A stretch of 64,000 nucleotides of DNA from assembly GCA_944392965.1 (NCBI GenBank), contig CALXYM010000008.1, positions 1 through 64,000 of the forward strand, given 5' to 3'. How positions within the stretch are numbered: position 1 is the stretch's first letter; every line of letters begins with the position of its first letter. Under the pieces are notes generated by a model that did no database searches, had not been told where the DNA came from, and saw only the letters and a program-made list of their open reading frames with translations. The stretch comes from an uncultured Spirochaetaceae bacterium. GTDB lineage: Bacteria; Spirochaetota; Spirochaetia; Sphaerochaetales; Sphaerochaetaceae. The translations under genes and the position numbers were made by a program. Positions 1-8,592 of the stretch are shown here, in pieces.

Positions 1-80
1 TACAAATTGAAGCTTGCTTTCTGTCCTGCATATTAAAATGTCTGATTAATGTATCCTTAACTTAATGGCATTGGGACTAG

Positions 81-785
81 CCTGCCAGGTTTTCTTGCGG
101 CAACTTTTATAAAGATGTGATATCGGTAATAGCGAATGGTAAAACAAAATATACAGAGATTGCTGATTCCACAGGAATAAAAAGCGGTGCGCTTAATAAA
201 TATTTGAAAACTCTAATCAAGCTAAAGATAGTATCAAAGAAAAAACCTCTAGGAGGAGATGAGAAGAAATCGATCTACTATATTTCAGATCTATATTTTA
301 GATTCTGGTTCTTCTTTATTCCTAGAAATTATTCTTCTATACTCTCTGGTCGAATACAAGGAGCGTTCGATACTGCTATCTGGCACTTAATGAATGATTA
401 CATGGGACCAGTCTTTGAAACAATCTGTAGGGAATATCTTGAATTCAGGAATCCGAATCTTCCAATACTACCATCCGAGGTTGGTTCATGGTGGGGAGTT
501 AATCCCAAAAACAAAAAGGAATGCGAAATTGATATAGTAATCACAAGTGCAATAGATAATGATGTAATCATAGGTTCGTGTAAATTCCGGAATACCGCGA
601 TTGACATCGATGAATTCAAACTGATGGAAGAATATGCGGACGCCATGGGACAAAGGGGAAAAAGATATTATTATTTTTTCTCACTCTCCGGGTTCTCAAA
701 AGAAATGCAAGCTGTAGCAAATGACAATATCCGCTTGGTAGAATGTAAGACTCTTTATCGTGAAGATGTATTAAAAATCAGCTAG
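81..785 (+). pseudogene. C-terminal remnant of an ATPase with DUF234 domain
   Basis: The reading frame matches the C-terminal half of the archaeal-type ATPase/DUF234 family: a winged-helix segment (ANGKTKYTEIADSTG onward) followed by the DUF234 nuclease-like part with SEVGSWWGVNPKNKKECEIDIV. Intact members are about 400-480 residues with an N-terminal P-loop AAA domain. Here an in-frame TAG at 78-80 closes the frame, and only FYKDVISVIANG precedes the usual first codon candidate (GTG at 117). The P-loop half is missing or in another frame outside the window. The region is AT-rich compared with the genes after aspS. I read it as a decayed accessory gene. A short functional protein from GTG 117 (222 aa) is possible, but no Shine-Dalgarno site supports it. 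Confidence 0.6.
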
Positions 786-798
786 TAATTTCCTATTT

Positions 799-822
799 TA
801 CCTAATGTATTGACAATAGGTA
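799..822. promoter_or_regulatory. Inverted repeat, likely operator of the toxin-antitoxin pair
   Basis: Ten-base arms TACCTAATGT and ACAATAGGTA match as an inverted repeat at nine of ten positions around a 4-base centre. The repeat covers a TTGACA box (810-815). A TATAAT lies at 835-840, 19 bases further on. RelB-type antitoxins repress their own operon by binding such palindromes; the assignment here is inference. Confidence 0.5.
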
Positions 823-855
823 TATATCAGGCATTATAATGCATAAGGAGTCATT

Positions 856-1131
856 ATGGCAAAGCAAAGTACTAATATAAAAATAGAAGAAAATCTTAAA
901 AAAGAAGCACAGGATCTTTTTGCAGAACTCGGTCTTGATATGACAACAGCCGTAAATATGTTTTTAGCTCAGGCTGTAAAAGAACAGGCCATTCCTTTCA
1001 GAGTCGGAGCTCCAAAAATAAATAGAGAGACATTGGACGCATTGAAAGAAGTAAAGGAAATGAAAAACAATCCATCCTTCTACAAAGGATATACCAGTGT
1101 AGATGATATGATGGAGGATATTCTTTCTTGA
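856..1131 (+). CDS. RelB/DinJ-family antitoxin
   Basis: The 91-residue protein has the RelB/DinJ ribbon-helix-helix N terminus (NIKIEENLKKEAQDLFAELG, then LDMTTAVNMFLAQAVKEQAIPF), which binds DNA as a dimer and represses the operon. The C terminus (about 60-91) should wrap the toxin. The start is fixed by AAGGAG at 845-850, six bases before ATG. Its stop overlaps the start of the toxin gene by two bases, so the two are translationally coupled. It forms a type II module with the YafQ-like gene and has lower GC than the housekeeping genes that follow, as usual for mobile TA modules. Confidence 0.88.
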   Translation: MAKQSTNIKIEENLKKEAQDLFAELGLDMTTAVNMFLAQAVKEQAIPFRVGAPKINRETLDALKEVKEMKNNPSFYKGYTSVDDMMEDILS

Positions 1132-1403
1132 AACTAATAATAAAACCTACTGGAAGATTTAAAAAAGACCTAAAAACAATACAAAAACGCGGATATAATC
1201 TTGATTTACTTAAAACTGTTATCAGAAAGCTCTCTGAAGGAGAAATATTAGCTCCCCAATATCATGATTATGCATTAAAAGGTATCTTTTCCGGATGTAG
1301 GGAATGCCATATTACACCTGATTGGCTGTTAATCTACGAAATCCAAGATGAAGATTTAATTCTTTATCTTACTAGAACGGGTACTCATAGTGATCTATTC
1401 TAA
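1128..1403 (+). CDS. YafQ-family mRNA interferase toxin
   Basis: The 91-residue protein belongs to the RelE/YafQ fold: KPTGRFKKDLKTIQKRGYNLDLL at the N terminus, the middle motif LKGIFSGCRECHITPDWLLIYEI and the C-terminal LYLTRTGTHSDLF with the late His-Ser-Asp typical of YafQ. Such toxins cleave mRNA in the ribosomal A site. The start is TTG at 1128, overlapping the antitoxin stop (TTGA). The residues expected for activity (H of CHITPDW, and R-TGTHSDLF) are present, so the toxin looks intact. Confidence 0.87.
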   Translation: MKLIIKPTGRFKKDLKTIQKRGYNLDLLKTVIRKLSEGEILAPQYHDYALKGIFSGCRECHITPDWLLIYEIQDEDLILYLTRTGTHSDLF

Positions 1404-1519
1404 TCTGTGTGAAAAATAAATAACCATGATAGATTCCATCATATGTTTTAGCTTGAAGAAAAGCCTCGTAATAATTATCCTCTTCTGATAGAATATCCAT
1501 ACCATCAGGAGAAATATAA
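1404..1519 (-). pseudogene. Possible coding remnant, minus strand
   Basis: The gap between the toxin and aspS reads open on the minus strand and gives a protein-like string (SPDGMDILSEEDNYYEAF and onward to YHGYLFF). It has no start of its own, because the frame runs out of the aspS complement, and it continues into the toxin complement. It may be the leftover of a gene displaced when the TA module inserted. No family recognised. Confidence 0.25.
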
Positions 1520-3310
1520 ATGGAAGAAGCATTCATGCAGAGAAGTGTCACCTGCGGAGAGCTCAGAGCTAAGGATGAAGGAAAAGAAGTAGTCCTTAAC
1601 GGATGGGTACATCGCAACAGGGATCACGGAGCATTGCATTTCATCAACTTAAGAGATCGTTACGGAATAACACAGGTTGTCGTGGATGATGACGCGTCCG
1701 AAAGTCTTGAGAAGATGGCCCGTTCTTTGAAAATGGAATACTGTATTGCAGTAAAGGGCATTGTAAGACGCCGCCCGGATGAGATGATAAACCCGGACAT
1801 GGAAACAGGAGAGGTAGAGGTAAAGGCAGAGGAGATTGAAATCCTCTCAGAATGTGCGACACTACCTTTCATGATCGAGGATGAGAACAGCGCAAGAGAG
1901 GATCTGCGCCTCAAATACCGCTTCCTCGACCTGAGAACAAAAGGAATGCAGAATAGGATCCGTCTCCGCCATGAGGTTGTAAAAGCCATCAGGGAATTCT
2001 TCTATAAGACGGATTTCTATGAAATTGAGACCCCTACTCTTGTAAAGAGTACTCCGGAAGGAGCAAGGGATTTCCTCGTTCCATCAAGAATATACCCTGG
2101 AAAGTTCTTTGCACTTCCACAGTCACCACAGCTTTACAAGCAGATTCTCATGGTCTCTGGTTTTGATAAATACTTCCAGATTGCACGCTGCTATCGTGAT
2201 GAGGATCCAAGGGGAGACAGACAGCTTGAGTTCACACAGCTCGATATCGAGATGAGCTTTGTAAAGAGAGATGACGTGCTCCTTTTAATCGAGAACCTGT
2301 TTAATTACGTATTTAAGAGCGTCATGAACATCGACCTTCCCGCACACTTCAGAAGATTGAGTTATCAGGAAGCGATGGAGAAATACGGTTCCGATAAGCC
2401 TGACCTCAGATTCGGTCTTGAAATTGGGGACGCCTCCTCCTTTGCCTCAAAGAGTACATTCAACGCATTCACGGAAACACTGAAATCAGGTGGATTCGTC
2501 CGCTATATCGTGGCACCGAAGACGGAAGGACACGATTATACGAGAAAATATCTTGCAGAGCTTGAGAGCGCAGCTAAGATATACGGGGCACATGGCCTTG
2601 CCTGGATGAAAGTTGAGAACGGTACCATTAACGGTGGAGTCTCCAAATTCTTCGCAGGACTTGAGAAGGAAGTACTTGAAGAGACTGGTGCAAAAGACGG
2701 GGATGTGATCCTCATCGTTGCACACAACGACTTCAAGAAATGTGCTAACAGCCTCGGTGCTGTAAGAAACAGACTCGGAGCTGATCTTAATCTGATTAAA
2801 CCGGGATTTGAATTCTGCTGGATCATCGACTTCCCGCTCTTCGAATACAATGAGGATGAGGGACACTGGGAAGCGGCTCACCATATGTTCAGTATGCCAC
2901 AGGCCGAGTACATCGACACGATGGAAGAGGATCCAGGAAGGGTCAAGGGTGATCTCTATGATCTCGTCCTCAACGGCTATGAGCTTGCTTCCGGATCGAT
3001 AAGAATCCATGACATAGAACTGCAGAAGAGGGTATTCAGAATCTGTAACTTCCCAGACGATGTCGCTCAGGAGCGCTTCGGATTCCTGCTTGACTGTTTC
3101 AAGTATGGTCCACCACCACACGGAGGAATCGCACCGGGAATAGATAGACTCTGCATGATCCTCGCAGGGGAGAGTTCAATAAAAGAGGTAATCGCGTTCC
3201 CGAAGAACACGGCTGCCCTATCACCGATGGATGACAGCCCATCCTTCGTAGAGCAGAAACAGCTTGATGAGCTTCATCTTGCAATCGTTGAAAAGAAGAA
3301 GGATGAATAA
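1520..3310 (+). CDS. aspS: Aspartyl-tRNA synthetase
   Basis: Class IIb aminoacyl-tRNA synthetase that charges tRNA-Asp (cytoplasmic). It is 596 residues, the usual bacterial-type length. The order is an N-terminal OB-fold anticodon-binding domain (about 15-110), the catalytic core with PEGARDFLVPSR and QSPQLYKQ near residue 200, motif 2 YRDEDPRGDRQLEFTQLD near 228, the bacterial GAD insertion (about 290-430), and motif 3 GGIAPGIDRL near 538. AGGAGA at 1507-1512 is seven bases before ATG 1520. An internal ATG at 1535 is an alternative with a poorer spacing. The stop overlaps the next gene (ATGAATAA). Whether the enzyme also charges tRNA-Asn cannot be told from the sequence. Confidence 0.97.
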   Translation: MEEAFMQRSVTCGELRAKDEGKEVVLNGWVHRNRDHGALHFINLRDRYGITQVVVDDDASESLEKMARSLKMEYCIAVKGIVRRRPDEMINPDMETGEVEVKAEEIEILSECATLPFMIEDENSAREDLRLKYRFLDLRTKGMQNRIRLRHEVVKAIREFFYKTDFYEIETPTLVKSTPEGARDFLVPSRIYPGKFFALPQSPQLYKQILMVSGFDKYFQIARCYRDEDPRGDRQLEFTQLDIEMSFVKRDDVLLLIENLFNYVFKSVMNIDLPAHFRRLSYQEAMEKYGSDKPDLRFGLEIGDASSFASKSTFNAFTETLKSGGFVRYIVAPKTEGHDYTRKYLAELESAAKIYGAHGLAWMKVENGTINGGVSKFFAGLEKEVLEETGAKDGDVILIVAHNDFKKCANSLGAVRNRLGADLNLIKPGFEFCWIIDFPLFEYNEDEGHWEAAHHMFSMPQAEYIDTMEEDPGRVKGDLYDLVLNGYELASGSIRIHDIELQKRVFRICNFPDDVAQERFGFLLDCFKYGPPPHGGIAPGIDRLCMILAGESSIKEVIAFPKNTAALSPMDDSPSFVEQKQLDELHLAIVEKKKDE

Positions 3311-4451
3311 AAGCACAGCCATAATCGGACTTGGAGCCGCAGGCCTCATGGCATCTAGTATTCTAGGGCCAGAGGCCTTCTCTTTAGATCATCAGAAGGA
3401 AGGGGGAAGAAAACTTCTTGTTACGGGAGGAGGTCGGTGTAATTTCACCACCACGGATACTTTGGAAGATCTAGTGACCCATTACTACGATAAGAGGAAC
3501 TTCGTATCTCCTAGCCTATATGCGTTCCCTCCTGAGAAGATAATCTCCTACTTCAAGGAACTTGGAGTGGAGGCAAAAAGAGAAGGAACTAAGGTATTCC
3601 CCAAAAGTGATAAATCATCCGACATAGTGAATGCCCTTCTAAGAAAGAGCGGGAGAATATTCTTTCAAGAGAGAATCTCATCGATAAGAAAAGAAGGAGA
3701 CGTATTCCACATCATCACAGATAAGAAAATACATGAAGCAGAACACGTCATCATTGCAACCGGGGGGATAACCTACCCTCAGACAGGTAGCGATGGATCC
3801 ATCAATCCAATAATAAAAAGTCTTGGGCACACGATAATTCCACAGAAAGGGGTTCTTACGGAGATTATGATTTCCTCCATCCCTTTTTCAAAAGCAGAGG
3901 GAATAAGCCTGAGTCTTACACTCAAAAAAGACAAGATCATGATGAAAGGAGATGCCGTGATAACAGCAAGGGGAATATCTGGACCTGTTGCGGAAAACTT
4001 TTCTCACTATGTCGAGGCAAAGGATATGATAGAAATAGGATTCCTTGATATTGAGAAAGACTATTTCAAGAAACAGAGTGGCAAAGCCCTTTTAAAAAAC
4101 GTACTTCCTCTCCCTGAAAGGCTCATAAACATTCTTCTTCCCACATTAAAAGAAAGAAGAATAGCAGAGCTCTCTTCAAAGGAGATGGATGAGGTGATAA
4201 GAACACTAAGAGGAATAAAGGTGGAAGCCCATCTGAATGGAAAGAGGGCAATGTGCACGAAGGGAGGTGTTCCGGTAAGAGAGGTTGACAGGAAAAGCAT
4301 GGAATCGAAAATCATTCCAGGACTTTATTTCACGGGAGAGGTCCTTGACGTTGATGGTGAATGCGGGGGATATAATCTCACATGGGCCTTCGCCTCCGCC
4401 TATTCAGCCGCACTCGATATTCTCAAGAAAAAGAAACTTGTGCTATCATGA
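3303..4451 (+). CDS. HI0933/YhiN-family FAD-dependent oxidoreductase
   Basis: The 382-residue flavoprotein has an N-terminal dinucleotide-binding motif GLGAAGLMA (about 9-17), the family signature TGGGRCNFTTTD (about 45-56), IIATGGITYPQTGSDG in the middle and a C-terminal FAD motif GLYFTGEVLDVDGECGGYN. This is the HI0933 (BaiN/RdsA-like) group, for which physiological substrates are poorly defined. Start ATG 3303 overlaps the aspS stop by eight bases, with GAAGAAGGA just upstream, so it is probably cotranscribed with aspS. The first glycine motif reads GLGAAG rather than the usual GGGAAG. Confidence 0.85.
   Translation: MNKSTAIIGLGAAGLMASSILGPEAFSLDHQKEGGRKLLVTGGGRCNFTTTDTLEDLVTHYYDKRNFVSPSLYAFPPEKIISYFKELGVEAKREGTKVFPKSDKSSDIVNALLRKSGRIFFQERISSIRKEGDVFHIITDKKIHEAEHVIIATGGITYPQTGSDGSINPIIKSLGHTIIPQKGVLTEIMISSIPFSKAEGISLSLTLKKDKIMMKGDAVITARGISGPVAENFSHYVEAKDMIEIGFLDIEKDYFKKQSGKALLKNVLPLPERLINILLPTLKERRIAELSSKEMDEVIRTLRGIKVEAHLNGKRAMCTKGGVPVREVDRKSMESKIIPGLYFTGEVLDVDGECGGYNLTWAFASAYSAALDILKKKKLVLS
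4444..4449 (+). promoter_or_regulatory. TAnnnT box before OsmC-like gene
   Basis: TATCAT, then six bases (GAGAAT), then ATG 4456. It lies in the last codons of the upstream flavoprotein gene. Confidence 0.4.
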
Positions 4452-4455
4452 GAAT

Positions 4456-4833
4456 ATGGTAAAGAGAATAATTGATGGACACTTCACACCCTCCAGGAGA
4501 TATTTTGAGAACTCACTTGGAAGGGAATTTGATTTCACAGCAGCAACAGGTCCTTACGAATACCTTCTGGGAGCACTCTCGGGATGCTTCGTATCAACAC
4601 TTCTGGACATCTTTACGGATGATTATGAATCTGTGGATGCACATATTGAGGGAGAAAAAAGGGAAGAGGTTCCAACAACACTCAAACATACCCTTCTGCG
4701 CCTTAACGTGAAAGGAGTAAAAGAGAAGGAAAACTTCAAAAATGCGGTAACCAGAGCATCTGAAACATGTTCTATATATCAAACGATAAGCAAAGTAAGC
4801 GAGATGGAGATCCAGATCGTTTTCGAGGATTGA
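4456..4833 (+). CDS. OsmC/Ohr-family peroxiredoxin-like protein
   Basis: The 125-residue protein has the OsmC fold layout and the two conserved cysteines: Cys44 in LLGALSGCFVSTLLD and Cys105 in ASETCSIYQ. In OsmC/Ohr proteins this pair reduces organic hydroperoxides. It is at the short end of the family (usually 130-150). An open frame extends upstream to 4285, but that part is the antisense-frame shadow of the preceding gene; ATG 4456 follows its stop by four bases. No Shine-Dalgarno site is visible, and TATCAT ends seven bases before the ATG. It stands next to a FAD oxidoreductase, which fits a redox role, but the link is inference. Confidence 0.8.
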   Translation: MVKRIIDGHFTPSRRYFENSLGREFDFTAATGPYEYLLGALSGCFVSTLLDIFTDDYESVDAHIEGEKREEVPTTLKHTLLRLNVKGVKEKENFKNAVTRASETCSIYQTISKVSEMEIQIVFED

Positions 4834-4835
4834 AT

Positions 4836-5342
4836 ATGGCAAGAGAAGACCTCAGAAGCGAGAATATAGATACTTTCACACTCTTTAAGAAAGCGCTCAG
4901 AGACCTGGTCGAATCAGACAGTTTCCTCTTTGCGCGAAAAGCGAAGAGGGAGGCCTTCTCATGCCGGATGGCACAGCATCTCAATAAATATTTCGGATCC
5001 GAGTGGTACATAGATGCTGCTATCGAGGGATCGGATATCATAATATGGGATCGCCAGGGAAACATTCCGCTCTCCCTTTTCATAGCAAAAGACTATGTGA
5101 ATTCCGTACAGAAAGATAGGGCGAGACTCTTTCATCTGCAACATAATCCCGCGCTCACACTTGCATTAAGTCTCCTGGAGGGAAAAGATTACATGCTCAT
5201 CTACCGTTTTGAGAAAGAGTATATAGATTATATGCATGTATATCCCGATCAGGACTATCAGGATACGGTATTGAAAAGATGCCTGATAAAGGACGACGAT
5301 GATAAGAATCCCGTCCTTTTCAGGATAAAAAGAAGAAAATGA
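4836..5342 (+). CDS. Conserved protein of unknown function
   Basis: The 168-residue soluble protein has no signal peptide or membrane segment. It starts at ATG 4836, two bases after the previous stop, with CGAGGA upstream. It is rich in charged residues and ends in a basic tail (RIKRRK). The middle has a strand pattern (EWYIDAAIEGSDIIIWD, then IPLSLFIAKDYV) reminiscent of a small nuclease-like or type-III-restriction-like core, but no catalytic motif is clear enough to name. It ends exactly where the convergent minus-strand gene ends, leaving no intergenic space. It is probably transcribed with the OsmC-like gene. Confidence 0.65.
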   Translation: MAREDLRSENIDTFTLFKKALRDLVESDSFLFARKAKREAFSCRMAQHLNKYFGSEWYIDAAIEGSDIIIWDRQGNIPLSLFIAKDYVNSVQKDRARLFHLQHNPALTLALSLLEGKDYMLIYRFEKEYIDYMHVYPDQDYQDTVLKRCLIKDDDDKNPVLFRIKRRK

Positions 5343-6077
5343 TTATTTTTTCAGGGGATCGATGACCTCGGCCTCCCCTATCAGCTTGTATACAGCCCTC
5401 TTTGCAGCATCCTCACAGCCGTTCCACGGCTTATCCTTATTCTCACTCTTATATTTCTGCGTAAGGTAGTAGTCATCGGCCTGTACACGATCCAGATTAT
5501 CCTTTAAAAGAAGAGCAAGCGTCTTGTAGTACTCAAGAAGAACATCCCCTTTCAAAGCCTCCGGTGCGATTTCCACGAGTACTTTCGTATGATGCATGCA
5601 GAATCCCTTACTTTTCTTGAGCTCCGCTTTAAAATCCGCATCCTCCTCAAAAAGAGCGGCAACGGTATATGCATATCTTATGAGCCTGTCATTCATACGG
5701 GAACAGATAAGACAGCCATTCATTCTTTCCCCATATGCCTTGAAAAGGGAGGAGAATGCTTTCTCTGCCTTCCTTGGATTTCCCGCAGAGAGTATGTTCT
5801 CCATGGAAGGAATGAAACTTTTCTTATTCTCCTCGTAATATGTGTCCATCACGAGGCCAAGGCTCTGTGCCTTATTGCCTTCTGCGAGCATGGCAAAATG
5901 TTTTTTGCAGAAACCGTGCTTATTAGTCTCAACCCTCACTTCAGGGGTCATTATCGCAGAAGAGAGATAATATCTTACCCCGTCAGCCTCAGCCTCCTTC
6001 ATAAGGGAGCAGAGAAAGCACTCGCTCCCCTCCTTAAGGCCATCCCATACGGGAATGGTTTCCAACTGTATCTTCAC
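5343..6077 (-). CDS. Cys/His-rich protein, DUF6062-like
   Basis: The 244-residue protein carries four regular metal-ligand-like pairs: ECFLC near residue 20, FCKKH near 57, CLICSRM near 123 and FCMHH near 160. It is thus a duplicated unit of CxxC followed about 38 residues later by CxxH. Two zinc or Fe-S sites are plausible. The pattern resembles DUF6062 proteins of Clostridia and spirochaetes, which have no known function. The start overlaps the stop of the transketolase C-subunit (ATGA), so it is the last gene of the aldolase-transketolase operon. Confidence 0.6.
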   Translation of the reverse strand: MKIQLETIPVWDGLKEGSECFLCSLMKEAEADGVRYYLSSAIMTPEVRVETNKHGFCKKHFAMLAEGNKAQSLGLVMDTYYEENKKSFIPSMENILSAGNPRKAEKAFSSLFKAYGERMNGCLICSRMNDRLIRYAYTVAALFEEDADFKAELKKSKGFCMHHTKVLVEIAPEALKGDVLLEYYKTLALLLKDNLDRVQADDYYLTQKYKSENKDKPWNGCEDAAKRAVYKLIGEAEVIDPLKK

Positions 6078-7018
6078 CTGATAAGTTCCTTACACATTGA
6101 GGCAAGATGTGAACCTGTGAAACCGAATGCCTCTTTCAGATAAGAAAGATTACCAACTTCTCCGAAGCGCTCACCGACACACATGAAATCCATCTTCACA
6201 GGATAGTTCCTAGCAAGGAATGCCGCTATGGCTTCCCCTACTCCTCCTGCATAGCGTCCGTTCTCACATACTACGACATGACCGGTACGCTTTGCGGCTT
6301 TTAGAATCAGATCCGTATCTAGAGGCTTGATGGTATGAAGATCAATCACGGTTGCATTTATTCCATCCTTTCTCAGAATTTCATAAGCTTCCATGGCATT
6401 ATCGACCATGACCGCACCGGTTGCGATTATGGCGACATCAGCTCCGTCCTTAAGTTCAATACCTTTTCCTATCTCAAACTTCATCCCTTCGTCATAACGG
6501 AAGGCAACTCCTTTTCGCGGGGTTCTTATATAGGAGTTCTTCTTCGAAAAATATACCTGCCGGGTAAGAGCGTAAAGGCTTTCACCATCGCTTGGTTCTA
6601 TAACGATGAAATCAGGAATCTGCCTATAGAGTGCGATATCCTCAAAAGGCATATGTGTCCCTCCGTTATACTGAGCAGTAATTCCCGGATCACTTCCGAT
6701 TATATGGACGCACCTCTTTGCATATCCGATAGAAAGAAACACCTGATCATACATCCTGCGGGATGCAAAACAGCCAAAGCTGTGGATGAAAGGCGTAAGT
6801 CCTGTCGCACTCATTCCTGCGGCGACAGCGGCCATGTTCGCCTCTGCAATGCCACAGTTTATAAAGCGCTCCGGAAACTCAGAAGCAAAACTCGTACTTG
6901 TGATGCATGATGAAAGATCACTATCAAGGAATACGATATCCTCATGCTCCCTCGCAAGATCAGAAACAGCTCCGACCACGACCTCTCTATAGTTCTTGAA
7001 ATCCCTAGCCTTGCTCAT
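6074..7018 (-). CDS. Transketolase, C-terminal subunit
   Basis: The 314-residue protein is the pyrimidine-binding plus C-terminal domain of a split transketolase. It shows the catalytic Glu region FINCGIAEANMAAVAAGMSATG, the substrate-side SFGCFASRRMYDQ, and the C-terminal domain from about 190 (VAIIATGAVMVDNAMEA). With the upstream N-subunit it would make the complete enzyme of the non-oxidative pentose phosphate pathway or a related TPP ketolase. The start overlaps the N-subunit stop (ATGA). Split transketolases are common in Clostridia and spirochaetes, so this is not a broken gene. Confidence 0.92.
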   Translation of the reverse strand: MSKARDFKNYREVVVGAVSDLAREHEDIVFLDSDLSSCITSTSFASEFPERFINCGIAEANMAAVAAGMSATGLTPFIHSFGCFASRRMYDQVFLSIGYAKRCVHIIGSDPGITAQYNGGTHMPFEDIALYRQIPDFIVIEPSDGESLYALTRQVYFSKKNSYIRTPRKGVAFRYDEGMKFEIGKGIELKDGADVAIIATGAVMVDNAMEAYEILRKDGINATVIDLHTIKPLDTDLILKAAKRTGHVVVCENGRYAGGVGEAIAAFLARNYPVKMDFMCVGERFGEVGNLSYLKEAFGFTGSHLASMCKELIR

Positions 7019-7848
7019 ACTTCCTCCCTCTTTCTAAGCGCATCGATAGCCTCCTTAGCAGTCTCTGGACTTACACTCATACTGTGATTGGATTTCACAC
7101 CCTCTCCAGGAATGTACCCTTGGCTCTTATTCGTATGCATGATGATCATATGAGGTTTTCCTTTCACACCCTTTGCTTTTGTAATAGCTTCCTCTATCTC
7201 CTCAAACGAGTGTCCGTTTATCTCATAACTATCCCAGCCGAAAGTCTCATAGCGCTCTTTCAGGTGGTGCATCGGGATGATATCCTCCGTGTATCCATCA
7301 AGTTGCTGGCCGTTTAAATCGGTAAAAGCGATGAGGTTGTCTATCTTCTGAGCTCCCGCAAGTTCAGCAGCTTCCCAGACTTCTCCCTCCTGGCTCTCCC
7401 CGTCTCCTACTATCGCATAGACATACGAGGATTTCTTCTCTATGCGGAGTGCAAGTGCGATTCCAAGTGCAGCGCTGATTCCCTGTCCAAGGCTTCCTGC
7501 CGTGAAATCAATACCTGGAGTCTTCGTCATATCCACATGGCTTGGAAGATTTGTCCCACCCTTGTTCAAAGTCTCAAGCCAGGAAAGAGGGAAGAATCCC
7601 TTTTTCGCAAGCATCGCATACAAAGAGGGGCCACTATGTCCTTTGGAAAGCACAAGACGATCACGATCAGGCCATGAAGGATTGGCAGGATCAACTTTCA
7701 TCTCCTTATAATAGAGATATGTAATCAGTTCCACTATGGACATAGCACCCCCGATATGCCCAGAACCGAATGAAGATATGCATTCAATGGTTTTTATTCT
7801 CGTATCCAATGCTTCTTTTTTCAGCATTTCCAATGTATTAAAATCCAT
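7015..7848 (-). CDS. Transketolase, N-terminal subunit
   Basis: The 277-residue thiamin diphosphate-binding subunit has GHIGGAMSIVELITYLY near residue 30, LSKGHSGPSLYAML near 69, and the TPP/Mg motif GDGESQEGEVWEA through FTDLNGQQLDG (about 147-180). It lies eight bases after a class II aldolase-like gene and overlaps the C-subunit gene. The pairing with an aldolase suggests sugar-phosphate interconversion, for instance feeding a dedicated pentose or deoxysugar route. A specific substrate cannot be read from the sequence. Confidence 0.92.
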   Translation of the reverse strand: MDFNTLEMLKKEALDTRIKTIECISSFGSGHIGGAMSIVELITYLYYKEMKVDPANPSWPDRDRLVLSKGHSGPSLYAMLAKKGFFPLSWLETLNKGGTNLPSHVDMTKTPGIDFTAGSLGQGISAALGIALALRIEKKSSYVYAIVGDGESQEGEVWEAAELAGAQKIDNLIAFTDLNGQQLDGYTEDIIPMHHLKERYETFGWDSYEINGHSFEEIEEAITKAKGVKGKPHMIIMHTNKSQGYIPGEGVKSNHSMSVSPETAKEAIDALRKREEV

Positions 7849-7856
7849 TTGTCCTC

Positions 7857-8492
7857 CTACTTATTTTTCATTCTATCCAGCTCCGCTTTCTCATCTGCGG
7901 TAAGTTCTGTAAGAGTCAAAGCTCGGGAGAACAGGCTCATCTTAGCAGCATTCTCAAGACATTCAAGCCGCTCAAGAGCCTCCAGCAGACTTTTATCGGA
8001 AACTGTTAAAGCTCCATGTTTTTCCAGCAGTAGTACAGAGTGGCTGACCGCGTCATCACTAACACGTTCTGCAAGACGCTCAGATCCCATCAAGGCATAC
8101 TTGCTCTTTTTCAAATCCGCTATCTGGTAATAGCTTTCTGCGATGATATCCGTAGATATCGAATCAGAAGAAGCGGAAAAAAGAGATGAGAACACCGGAT
8201 GGGCATGTATGACGGCGACAGCGCTCTCCCTCTTCAGATATATAAGACGATGCATATCGCTCTCGATACTTAAGCGTATGTTCTCACTAAGATTTCTCCC
8301 GCTTGAGATGTCGACCTCGGCTATGTCTGACGCACTTAATGAAGCCTTATCCAATGAGGAAGGAGTAATCAGCATGAGCTGCCCCAGACGCACAGAGATG
8401 TTCCCCCCTAAACTAGTGGTCAGGCCGCGGTCGTAGATGCGCCGCATCATCTGTGCTATTTCTTCTTTTATTGTCCTCTTATCCATAATCAT
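7857..8492 (-). CDS. Class II aldolase/adducin-family protein
   Basis: The 211-residue protein is of the fuculose/ribulose-phosphate aldolase and epimerase fold: SLGGNISVRLG near residue 22, the zinc-binding HAHPVFSSLFSA near 95 with two His, and LLEKHGALTVSDKSLLEALERLE near 155 that supplies the third His. It is the first gene of an operon with the split transketolase. On the minus strand TATACT (8506-8501) lies eight bases before ATG 8492, and there is no Shine-Dalgarno site, so a transcript with almost no leader is likely. ATG 8486 is an alternative start. Candidate activities are L-fuculose-1-P aldolase-like cleavage or a phosphate lyase. Confidence 0.83.
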   Translation of the reverse strand: MIMDKRTIKEEIAQMMRRIYDRGLTTSLGGNISVRLGQLMLITPSSLDKASLSASDIAEVDISSGRNLSENIRLSIESDMHRLIYLKRESAVAVIHAHPVFSSLFSASSDSISTDIIAESYYQIADLKKSKYALMGSERLAERVSDDAVSHSVLLLEKHGALTVSDKSLLEALERLECLENAAKMSLFSRALTLTELTADEKAELDRMKNK

Positions 8493-8592
8493 CAGAAGTA
8501 AGTATAAACTATCAACGAATAATATGGAAAGTGAATTTAATTCATCTCACTTTTTCAGGATTAAGACAAATATACCATATATTCAAAGAGAA

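Noticed and set aside
2486-3121. 211-codon open frame on the minus strand inside aspS
   Set aside because: It is fully inside a highly conserved gene on the other strand and has no family-like motifs.
3264-3302. Upstream start for the HI0933-type gene
   Set aside because: The extra 13 residues lie in the aspS coding end; ATG 3303 gives the family N terminus.
4285-4455. N-terminal extension of the OsmC-like protein
   Set aside because: It overlaps the flavoprotein C terminus and has no OsmC similarity.
5589-6143. 184-codon plus-strand open frame over the Cys-rich gene
   Set aside because: Shadow of the minus-strand gene, which has regular Cys/His pairs and an ATGA-coupled start.
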